Below are positions 1 to 5,274 of a DNA stretch of 7,910 nt, piece after piece. The position numbers were made by a program, and so were the translations under genes. This DNA comes from CAITNM01 sp964446295 (GTDB taxonomy: Bacteria > Pseudomonadota > Alphaproteobacteria > Paracaedibacterales > CAITNM01). Numbering within the stretch: the stretch's first letter is position 1; every line of letters starts with the position of its first letter. The notes beneath the pieces were generated by a model. That model saw only the letters and a program-made list of their open reading frames with translations. It was not told the DNA's origin and did no database searches. The stretch spans positions 1 through 7,910 of the forward strand of contig CAYUNR010000060.1 of NCBI GenBank assembly GCA_964446295.1, read 5' to 3'.

Positions 1-1094
1 GGGGTCTTGAAGATTCAATATTAAATAGCATTCATTCTGCAGAACAGCTAGCAGAACAAACCATACGAAGCGTTTACGTAAATTTGCCAGCTGAAGCACT
101 ACAATCGCACTGCATCACCACAAAAATTTCTCTTTATGGGCAACCTGTAAAAGACTCACACCTGCAAAAAGCTTTAGATGTAAGTCGTGATCAGAATATT
201 GGAACAACACGTCGAATCATTCATATTTTTCCTATTACATATGACCTTGATGACAGCACTAATATTCAAGATCCACGCGACATGATGGGCGATACATTAA
301 CAACAACCCTTCATGTTATAACCGCACCTGTGCANNNNNNNNNNCCTGTGCACCTTATTGCAAATTTAAGCGCCTGTATTGGTCGCTGCCATTTAGACGT
401 AAACGCGTTTGTGGCAGGTCCGTACGCATCTGCTCTTTCTTGTCTTGTTGACGATGAAAAAGAAATGGGCGTAACTATGCTTGATATTGGCAGTCATAGT
501 ATTTCTATAATCAGTTTTTACAACGGAAGTCCCGTTTATTTAGGGTGTATTCCTGTTGGTGGACATCATATTACCCACGACATAGCTCAAGGGCTGAACA
601 CAAACCTTAGTCAGGCTGAGCGCCTTAAAACGCTTTATGGTACATTGCTAGGTACACTTGATGATCGAGAAACAATTCTTGTAACTCAACTTGGTGAAGA
701 CAATACAACCTTTGCAAACCCTGTTTCAAAAAGCTTTTTAATGCATATCATCAAAGCACGAGCCGAAGAAATTATCGAAGCTATTGAAAGAGCACTATCA
801 TCTCACCAAATTGACCCTATAGCATTACAACGATTTGTAATTACTGGTGGTTCTAGCCAATTACAAGGTCTTAGAGAAGCAATGCAGTCTCATTTTAATC
901 GAGTAGTACGTGTAGCAACGCCTCAAGGGTTACAAGGAATCGGAGACGTTATTCATACACCAACATTTTCTCTTTGCGCGGGACTTTTGCAATATGCAAT
1001 GCGTGACCACCAAGGAACACAGCTTAGCCGTGCGTTAGAAAAACCAAAAGGCATTATAGGTCGCACATGGGGCTGGATTCGTAATCACGTATAA
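1..1094 (+). CDS. ftsA: Cell division protein FtsA, 5'-truncated by the window edge
   Basis: Actin-like ATPase that anchors FtsZ filaments to the inner membrane and recruits later divisome proteins. The reading frame is open from base 3 with no stop and no start, and already matches the family there (SAEQLAEQTIRSVYVNLP), so the true start and the phosphate-1 loop lie upstream; the in-frame TTG at 84 is internal. Visible parts, in order: the 1C domain (SLYGQPV to LHVITAPV), interrupted by the N run; a phosphate-2 region LDIGSHSISI at 480-509; IPVGGHHITHDIAQGL and AERLKTLYG, both typical of alphaproteobacterial FtsA; the adenosine motif FVITGGSSQLQG near 832-867; and a C-terminal amphipathic helix (GRTWGWIRNHV), the usual membrane anchor. 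About 363 codons are visible. The family usually has DIGGGTTSI at phosphate 2, so GG-to-SH and TT-to-SI are departures. A 52-codon ORF follows after 3 bases, not ftsZ. Identity is near certain. Confidence 0.96.
   Translation, partial: GLEDSILNSIHSAEQLAEQTIRSVYVNLPAEALQSHCITTKISLYGQPVKDSHLQKALDVSRDQNIGTTRRIIHIFPITYDLDDSTNIQDPRDMMGDTLTTTLHVITAPVXXXXPVHLIANLSACIGRCHLDVNAFVAGPYASALSCLVDDEKEMGVTMLDIGSHSISIISFYNGSPVYLGCIPVGGHHITHDIAQGLNTNLSQAERLKTLYGTLLGTLDDRETILVTQLGEDNTTFANPVSKSFLMHIIKARAEEIIEAIERALSSHQIDPIALQRFVITGGSSQLQGLREAMQSHFNRVVRVATPQGLQGIGDVIHTPTFSLCAGLLQYAMRDHQGTQLSRALEKPKGIIGRTWGWIRNHV
335..344. other. Assembly gap (10 N) inside ftsA, probably spurious
   Basis: Ten Ns are flanked on both sides by the same eight bases, CCTGTGCA (327-334 and 345-352). 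Collapsing the Ns and one copy removes 18 bases, keeps the frame, and gives VITAPVHLIAN, which aligns with FtsA proteins without any insertion. The run therefore looks like a placeholder between two contigs that overlap by 8 bases. The observation is direct; the explanation is inference. Confidence 0.9.
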
Positions 1095-1097
1095 TCT

Positions 1098-1256
1098 ATG
1101 AACAAAAAACCAAATATAAATTCAGAAAAGCAAAAACGGCTAGAGAAAGCTTTGCGAGAGAATTTGAGAAAACGTAAAGTCCAACAACGCGAACGAGAAG
1201 ATACACAGAAAAAAGACAACTCAGCAGATAACTTACAATCAGAAGTAGATAAATAA
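1098..1256 (+). CDS. Short basic charged protein downstream of ftsA (52 aa)
   Basis: ATG three bases after the ftsA stop opens a 52-codon frame ending in TAA at 1254-1256. The product is strongly charged and has no membrane segment: Lys/Arg-rich with a central run RLEKALRENLRKRKVQQRER that would form a helix or short coiled coil, then an acidic/polar tail ending in SEVDK. There is no clear Shine-Dalgarno sequence, so translation is probably coupled to ftsA. Short proteins with an 'ALRENLRKRKxQ' core are, as far as I recall, common in alphaproteobacteria, but I cannot name a family or function; nucleic-acid or ribosome association is only a guess from the charge. Its last 18 bases overlap the 3' end of the minus-strand peptidase gene. 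The opposite strand also holds an open frame of about 60 codons, but that is the expected hydrophobic complement of Lys/Glu-rich codons. Confidence 0.75.
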   Translation: MNKKPNINSEKQKRLEKALRENLRKRKVQQREREDTQKKDNSADNLQSEVDK

Positions 1257-1634
1257 ATTCAAAATATAACCACCCCAAAATCCGATTGCCCAGGCAACGA
1301 CAAAAGGTAGTTTTTGCTGTTGAGATAATTTAAACAATACAACCAAAGCAATGGCAGTTAGCAAGCAATAGATGGGCAATAATGTGGTTGCAATACTTCC
1401 AGCCCCTAAGCTGAACAGCGCTATATCAACAAGCTGGATACTATTTTTTCGAAAACACCTATACATCCACAACAGGCTAAAAACAAAAACAGCCTGGTAA
1501 AAATAGCGAGTATATATAGCAAAAACAAGAGCTGTAACAAGAGCCATTACAAGATTCACTTGTCTTGATTTCCAGTCCTGCCAAGCCAAGACAAAAGTCA
1601 AAGGAACTAATGAGAAGAAAAAATAGTATTCCAA
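1239..1634 (-). CDS. Small A24-type (prepilin peptidase-like) membrane protein
   Basis: A 131-residue, almost entirely hydrophobic protein with about five membrane segments. The layout resembles the bare peptidase domain of the A24 aspartyl proteases (CpaA / C-terminal half of PilD): an early aspartate followed by basic residues after the first helix (WQDWKSRQVN, D20), a second aspartate after a basic loop (IQLVDIALFSLGAG, D70), and a closing LPFxxAWAIGFW segment like the family's 'LPFGPFLA'. Such enzymes cleave the leader of type IV or Flp pilin precursors at the cytoplasmic face. Here the Gly before the second Asp (GxGD) is replaced, giving LVD, and the protein is shorter than usual CpaA, so activity is uncertain. 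It starts at TTG (1632-1634), five bases after the DUF1289 stop; an AAAGGA sequence at 1650-1655 sits 15 bases upstream, which would suit an ATA codon at 1641-1643 better. It is the third gene of the tmk unit. No pilin gene is visible. Confidence 0.72.
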   Translation of the reverse strand: MEYYFFFSLVPLTFVLAWQDWKSRQVNLVMALVTALVFAIYTRYFYQAVFVFSLLWMYRCFRKNSIQLVDIALFSLGAGSIATTLLPIYCLLTAIALVVLFKLSQQQKLPFVVAWAIGFWGGYILNLFIYF

Positions 1635-1639
1635 AGCGG

Positions 1640-1834
1640 TTATAAGGATTCCTTTTTTTTGCGAATTTTTATTAGCATTACATCTAGCCTAGCTTTCAGT
1701 TGTGCCTTTATTGTTCTTTTTGTTTCATCTGAAAAAGTTGCCCAATTCTTTAGTTCTTTCGCAGTGCGTCCACAACCAATACAGACATTCTCAGTATTAA
1801 GTGTGCAAATCCTTACGCAGGGAGATGATTCCAT
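1640..1834 (-). CDS. DUF1289 family four-cysteine protein (64 aa)
   Basis: Small proteobacterial protein of unknown molecular function. The family pattern is clear: SPCVRIC at the N-terminus, then CIGCGRTAKELKNWATFSDE, giving cysteines at residues 6, 10, 18 and 21 (Cx3Cx7Cx2C), which probably bind a metal, followed by a helical 'W..fsdeek' segment. The usual 55-75 residue length is matched and the tail is lysine-rich (KIRKKKESL). The ATG lies inside the 3' end of tmk (22-base overlap, different frame) and is preceded by a strong AAGGAG, so it is probably translated from the tmk message. The A24-like gene starts five bases after its stop. A long plus-strand frame over this gene is a shadow. 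Family assignment is confident; no role can be inferred beyond a possible Zn or Fe site. Confidence 0.92.
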   Translation of the reverse strand: MESSPCVRICTLNTENVCIGCGRTAKELKNWATFSDETKRTIKAQLKARLDVMLIKIRKKKESL

Positions 1835-2463
1835 GGTAGAACTCCTTTTTCATGAAGAATATTTAATATTTTCCGGTGAATTTCTTGTGGATGCGCATTA
1901 GCTTGCAACACTGTACATCGGTTTGAATTCTTTTTAGCAATTTCTAAAAACCCTGCACGGATTCGTTTATGAAAAGCAATATCCATAGCTTCAAAACGCC
2001 CTTCTACTACTGTATTCCCTTCCATACGTGCCGTTGCCCGTTTAAGCCCTTCATCAACATCAAGATCAAACACAAAAGTACAATCAGGCTGAACATCACC
2101 AACGATGTATTTGTATAAAAGCTGTAAAAATTCTTGATCTACTCCCCTGCCATACCCTTGGTATGCAACTGTTGAATCTGCGAATCGATCACAAAGTACC
2201 CAGCTACCTTGATCCAGTGCGCATTTAATTGTGTTTTGCCAATGGTCCGCTCGTGCAGCATACATTAATAAAACCTCACTCATTGTTGACCAACGATCAA
2301 CAGAACCAGTAACTAACAAATTTCGAATAATCTCAGCTCCTGGACTTCCTCCAGGCTCACGGGTTAGCACAACTTTAACATCATGCTTCTTTAGAATGTC
2401 AGCCAGTATTAAAGCTTGCGTGCTTTTTCCTGTGCCTTCTCCACCCTCAAAAGTAATAAACAT
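1813..2463 (-). CDS. tmk: Thymidylate kinase (dTMP kinase)
   Basis: Phosphorylates dTMP to dTDP with ATP in the cytoplasm, an essential step toward dTTP for DNA synthesis. At 216 residues it has the normal length. In order: P-loop GGEGTGKST (residues 7-15); REPGGSPGAE (35-44), whose Arg and acidic partner contact dTMP; VTGSVDRWSTMSEVLLMYAARADH (51-74); DRFADSTVAYQGYGRG (92-107), the DR(Y/F)xDSTxAYQG signature; and the LID with RMEGNTVVEGRFE (146-158). REPGGSPGAE and TGSVDRW are forms I associate with alphaproteobacteria. The ATG has GGAG five bases upstream (2469-2472). It heads a minus-strand unit with DUF1289 and the A24-like gene. Upstream are two direct repeats and no strong promoter; the best candidate is TCTAGA, 17 bases, TATACC, which is weak. 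In other bacteria tmk often precedes holB; that is not the case here. Confidence 0.97.
   Translation of the reverse strand: MFITFEGGEGTGKSTQALILADILKKHDVKVVLTREPGGSPGAEIIRNLLVTGSVDRWSTMSEVLLMYAARADHWQNTIKCALDQGSWVLCDRFADSTVAYQGYGRGVDQEFLQLLYKYIVGDVQPDCTFVFDLDVDEGLKRATARMEGNTVVEGRFEAMDIAFHKRIRAGFLEIAKKNSNRCTVLQANAHPQEIHRKILNILHEKGVLPWNHLPA
1842..1847 (-). promoter_or_regulatory. Ribosome binding site for DUF1289 inside tmk
   Basis: The minus strand reads AAGGAG, seven bases before the ATG at 1834. This is a near-perfect anti-16S match lying within tmk codons. It fixes the DUF1289 start and shows that the 22-base overlap with tmk is a designed junction rather than a wrong start. Confidence 0.85.
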
Positions 2464-2511
2464 AGTCTCTCCATTTTGATAATGGTATAGCTTTTGCCAA
2501 TAATTTTCTAG

Positions 2512-2539
2512 AAGCTAAACCCAACCGATAAAAGCTAAA
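2512..2539. repeat. Pair of direct repeats AAGCTAAA, 20 bases apart
   Basis: AAGCTAAA occurs at 2512-2519 and 2532-2539, start-to-start 20 bases, about two helical turns. A related inverted element, TAGCTTTT, lies at 2488-2495. They sit 25-75 bases upstream of the tmk start and could form an operator, but the unit is short and AT-rich, so chance is quite possible. Confidence 0.25.
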
Positions 2540-2606
2540 TAAAATTTTTCATTAACCATCTCTTAGTAATTTACATGGCACAGTTGAGATATACACAATA
2601 GCCCAT

Positions 2607-2611
2607 GAGGA
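2607..2611 (+). promoter_or_regulatory. Ribosome binding site candidate for the 52-aa plus-strand ORF
   Basis: GAGGA ends four bases before the ATG at 2616. It is the main evidence, besides the open frame, that the small ORF is translated. No good sigma-70 promoter stands upstream: TTTACA (2570-2575) and TATACA (2590-2595) are only 14 bases apart. Confidence 0.5.
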
Positions 2612-2615
2612 TTTC

Positions 2616-2774
2616 ATGCTGCAATTTATCACAATTTTAGGAATTTCAACTATTTTATCAGTTGCTGCATATAAAATTCAGCACGGAGAAATACAGGAAC
2701 ATAAAAATTTGTTGCTTGCATCAGACATTACAACATCTGAAGTCACAAAAATAAGTTATCTACTCACTGACTGA
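2616..2774 (+). CDS. Putative small single-pass membrane or exported peptide (52 aa)
   Basis: An ATG-to-TGA frame of 52 codons lies in the otherwise empty spacer between tmk and the CNNM/CBS gene, on the opposite strand to both. The first 19 residues are hydrophobic (FITILGISTILSVAAY) and the rest is polar and mixed-charge (KIQHGEIQEHKN, then SDITTSEVTKISYLLTD), as in a short N-anchored membrane peptide or an exported peptide with an uncleaved signal. A GAGGA lies at good spacing. Its last 15 bases overlap the 3' end of the CNNM/CBS gene tail to tail. I do not recognise the protein. A small regulatory membrane peptide or a type I toxin-like peptide would fit the size, but nothing shows this. 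Chance is a real alternative, since 52 open codons is not rare in 300 bases of AT-rich sequence. Confidence 0.42.
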   Translation: MLQFITILGISTILSVAAYKIQHGEIQEHKNLLLASDITTSEVTKISYLLTD

Positions 2775-4034
2775 AGTAACTGGTGGCGTAACCTTAACTA
2801 AAGTAATTTGGTTTCGTTGACGCCTCAAAATTTCAAAACGAAATCCTCGCCAGTTAAAAATTTGACCAACAGTTGGTAACACACGAAACTGAGTAATCAA
2901 AAGGCCCGCAAGCGTTGCAGCAGCATCATCTGGCAATTCCCAGTCAAACTGTCGATTCAAATCACGCATTGTAACGTTTCCGTAGATAACAAAACTTCCA
3001 TCAGGCTGAGGACGCACACCACGTACATTAACGTCATGCTCGTCAGCAATATCTCCTACAATTTCTTCTAAAAGGTCCTCAAGAGTAACAATCCCCATAA
3101 GAGCCCCGTACTCATCAACAACCAAAGAAAAATGTTCTCGTCTCTTGCGAAACGCATGAAGCTGCTCTAATAAATCTGTACTTTCAGGCGTAAACCAGGG
3201 TTTATGAGCAATATCCACGATATCTAAATCATCAAGTGAACCAGAATGAGCGCGTACAGCACGAAGTAATGTTTTTGTATTAATAATGCCGACAATATTA
3301 TCTGAATTTCCTTGCCATAGTGGCAAACGCGTGAAAGGACATGCCAATACCTGATCCACAATTTCTGTAGGTGAATCATCTGCATTAATCATTGTAACGT
3401 TTTGACGATGCACCATAATTTCAGAAACTTGCACGGTACCCAAATCCAGAATACTTTTTAGCATGGCTTTTTCATGCGGGGTATCTTGTCCTGGACCATC
3501 GTGCATATCAATCGCACCACGGAGCTCTTCCACACTTGCATTATGGTCTTCTGGCTTTACTCTGAAACCAAAAGCTTTTAGCAACATAGTCACAAAAAAT
3601 GACAAAGCCTTATTGATGGGTAAAAATAAATTATAAAAAAAACGAATTCCAGGCGCTGCGAACATCAAAAAACGAATTGTATCTTGTATAGCTAATGTTT
3701 TTGGAAGCATTTCTGCAAATACCAAAACAATAGTACCAGCAAAAATTGAAGCCGCCACAGCAATGATAGTTGAATTTTCACCAAAAAAATCAAATGTTAA
3801 GCTCGCGCCAACAGATGCAATAGCTGCATTTAACAGAGTGTTGTATGCTAAAATAGCACTAACAACCATGCTAATATGTTGCTGCAAATCTCGAATAATT
3901 TTTGCTGATTTATTACCAGCTTTAGCAAGCTGATGCAACTTTGGCCTTGAAGCAAAAGTAATTGCTGTTTCTGATGCAGAAAAAAAAGAAGAAGTAAGTA
4001 GCAGCACAACAAAAACAATAAAAAGTGTAATCAT
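2760..4034 (-). CDS. CNNM/DUF21-CBS-CorC family membrane protein (HlyC/CorC type)
   Basis: Inner-membrane protein of the family often labelled hemolysin or CorC, now linked with Mg2+/Co2+ export and ion homeostasis. Its 424 residues hold the full architecture: a membrane DUF21/CNNM domain (about 1-180) with SFFSASETAITFASRPKLHQLAKAG (16-40) and the EMLPK motif (108-112); a CBS pair (about 205-325) starting at VSEIMVHRQNV and including FSLVVDEYGALMGIVTLEDLLEEIVGDI (302-329); and a C-terminal CorC/transporter-associated domain (about 340-415) with GSFVIYGNVTMRDLN and LPDDAAATLAGLL. ATG one base after the preceding stop, with a modest AGG upstream, so co-translated with the secreted protein and probably with aroK. 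In many alphaproteobacteria a member of this family follows aroK-aroB; here aroB is not between them. Cation specificity cannot be read from sequence. Confidence 0.93.
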   Translation of the reverse strand: MITLFIVFVVLLLTSSFFSASETAITFASRPKLHQLAKAGNKSAKIIRDLQQHISMVVSAILAYNTLLNAAIASVGASLTFDFFGENSTIIAVAASIFAGTIVLVFAEMLPKTLAIQDTIRFLMFAAPGIRFFYNLFLPINKALSFFVTMLLKAFGFRVKPEDHNASVEELRGAIDMHDGPGQDTPHEKAMLKSILDLGTVQVSEIMVHRQNVTMINADDSPTEIVDQVLACPFTRLPLWQGNSDNIVGIINTKTLLRAVRAHSGSLDDLDIVDIAHKPWFTPESTDLLEQLHAFRKRREHFSLVVDEYGALMGIVTLEDLLEEIVGDIADEHDVNVRGVRPQPDGSFVIYGNVTMRDLNRQFDWELPDDAAATLAGLLITQFRVLPTVGQIFNWRGFRFEILRRQRNQITLVKVTPPVTSVSE

Positions 4035-4035
4035 T

Positions 4036-4557
4036 TTAACGACCTATCACGGTTTCAAGATTTTCATCATTAGCGTCTATATAACGAATTTTTATGTGCT
4101 CTGGCACTTTTTGTTCCTCTGATTTCTTAAGCAGTGCATCAGGTCTACCGACACGCTTAGCTGGCCGATCACCGCATAAAGTGCCCCACAACGCATCACT
4201 TCGTTGCTGCTGACAATAAATTTCAAGAGGCTCTGGCTGATTGCTATTCATTATAGCTAAAAGTTTCTGAAGAACTGCCATGTAGTGAGCAATCTGCTTT
4301 ACAATGTCATCCTTTTTAGCATCTTGCTGATCGTTTACAATTTGCTGGTCCAAAACTATTAGCAATTTTTTTGTATCATCGACGTATTCATCGAACAAAG
4401 TGGCCAATGAAAAAATCACCTTTGCAGATTTTTTCTTTTGCACAAGTTTATTCAAATGCTCGATATTTTCATGAATGTATTGCTTAGGTTTTGACACAGC
4501 ACTTGCATATACAGCAGCTATCATAACAACAACGCAGGATACCTTTTTAAAAAGCAC
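4036..4557 (-). CDS. Secreted or periplasmic protein of unknown function (173 aa)
   Basis: Not recognised. The N-terminus is a classical Sec signal peptide: LFKK, a hydrophobic core VSCVVVMIAAVY, and an ASA cleavage site (residues 18-20). The mature part of about 150 residues looks mostly helical and lysine-rich, with an aliphatic heptad-like stretch (IFSLATLFDEYVDDTKKLLIVLDQQIV, 48-74; IVKQIAHYMAVLQKLLAIM, 85-103), then two cysteines (C115, C128) that could form a disulfide in the periplasm, and a polar C-terminus. The GTG start (4555-4557) is supported by AGGAG seven bases upstream (4565-4569) and by the signal peptide beginning directly there. It lies 29 bases after aroK and one base before the CNNM/CBS gene, in the slot where aroB might be expected, but shows no resemblance to dehydroquinate synthase. 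An envelope role is inferred from the signal only. Confidence 0.8.
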   Translation of the reverse strand: MLFKKVSCVVVMIAAVYASAVSKPKQYIHENIEHLNKLVQKKKSAKVIFSLATLFDEYVDDTKKLLIVLDQQIVNDQQDAKKDDIVKQIAHYMAVLQKLLAIMNSNQPEPLEIYCQQQRSDALWGTLCGDRPAKRVGRPDALLKKSEEQKVPEHIKIRYIDANDENLETVIGR

Positions 4558-4586
4558 GGTCCTACTCCTAAATTAAAAGGTTGTAG

Positions 4587-5192
4587 TTATACAGATTTCA
4601 AAACGTAATAGTTCGGATACTTCGCCCGAATAAAATCGCTCATAGCCTGAATAACACGATCAACCGTAGCATTTGTAGGCTCATCCAGTGTTTGCACATG
4701 AATATCAGCCTCTTCAAATACAGGGTAGCGTTCCGCAATTAATTTGTCTAAAACTTCTCGGTGATTTGAATCAGTAAACATAGGGCGGTCTGTACGCCTT
4801 GAAACCCTGGCAACCAATGTTTCAACGTCCGCTTTCAACCAAACAGAAATAGCTTTTTCTTTAACAATTTTTCTTGTTTGTTCGTAAGCAAATGAACCAC
4901 CACCCGTCGCTAATACGTGGGTTGGTTGATCAAGCAAACGCTTAATAACTCGCTGCTCTCCATCAAGAAATGACTGCTCGCCAAAAATTTCATAAATTTC
5001 TTTGATTGGGTAACCAGCTGCTTGTTCAACTTCAATGTCTGAATCAAAAAAAGAAAGTTCAAGTCTGTTCGCAAGACGCTTTCCTATGCTTGTTTTTCCA
5101 CTACCCATTAACCCAACCAAAACAATCGTTTTTGGGGGCATGAAGCTCACAGTTATTTGTGAGCGATTAGCTTGGCTGAAATCGTCTCTCAT
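4587..5192 (-). CDS. aroK: Shikimate kinase with a substituted substrate-binding arginine
   Basis: By family, phosphorylates shikimate with ATP to shikimate 3-phosphate, the fifth step to chorismate, in the cytoplasm. Seen: Walker A GLMGSGKTS (27-35); FFDSDIEVE (48-56), with D52 matching the shikimate-binding Asp34; TGGGSF (96-101), the Gly-rich Walker B/substrate loop; lid RRTDRPMF (132-139); and ERYPVFEEADIHV (154-166), with the Arg equivalent to R136 of the M. tuberculosis enzyme. The motif normally reading 'FRxxE' reads FLDGE (75-79): the Arg equivalent to R58, which contacts the shikimate carboxylate, is Leu (CTT at 4967-4965; CGT would be Arg). Length 201 is normal. The start is either the ATG at 5192 (weak AGG upstream) or Met18 at 5141, just before the conserved core, with GTGAG upstream. 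It follows ftsK by 82 bases. Family is sure; shikimate kinase activity is less so. Confidence 0.93.
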   Translation of the reverse strand: MRDDFSQANRSQITVSFMPPKTIVLVGLMGSGKTSIGKRLANRLELSFFDSDIEVEQAAGYPIKEIYEIFGEQSFLDGEQRVIKRLLDQPTHVLATGGGSFAYEQTRKIVKEKAISVWLKADVETLVARVSRRTDRPMFTDSNHREVLDKLIAERYPVFEEADIHVQTLDEPTNATVDRVIQAMSDFIRAKYPNYYVLKSV

Positions 5193-5274
5193 GAACCTAA
5201 TATAACCATCATCTCTATGTTAAATATATTACCAGAAACCAGTAAGGCTTCAGCGCAGTATATCCAAAATACAC

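Noticed and set aside
84..86. TTG as the start of ftsA
   Set aside because: The frame continues open to base 3 with residues that match FtsA, so this TTG is internal and the gene is cut by the window edge.
1096..1278. Hydrophobic 60-codon frame on the minus strand opposite the small basic ORF
   Set aside because: It starts at TTG inside the A24-like gene, and its Leu/Phe/Ser/Val content is the expected complement of Lys/Glu/Arg codons. The plus-strand ORF has ATG right behind ftsA and is preferred.
1659..1901. 80-codon plus-strand frame
   Set aside because: Shadow of DUF1289 and the tmk 3' end, whose products match known families on the minus strand.
2231..2479. 82-codon plus-strand frame
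   Set aside because: Shadow of the tmk N-terminal half, including its P-loop.
2570..2595. Promoter for the 2616 ORF (TTTACA and TATACA)
   Set aside because: The spacer is only 14 bases, too short for a normal sigma-70 promoter.
5193..5274. Terminator or promoter in the ftsK-aroK spacer
   Set aside because: Only the short direct repeat ACCAG stands out; no hairpin with a T run, and TTACTG-17-TAACAT is too weak to call.
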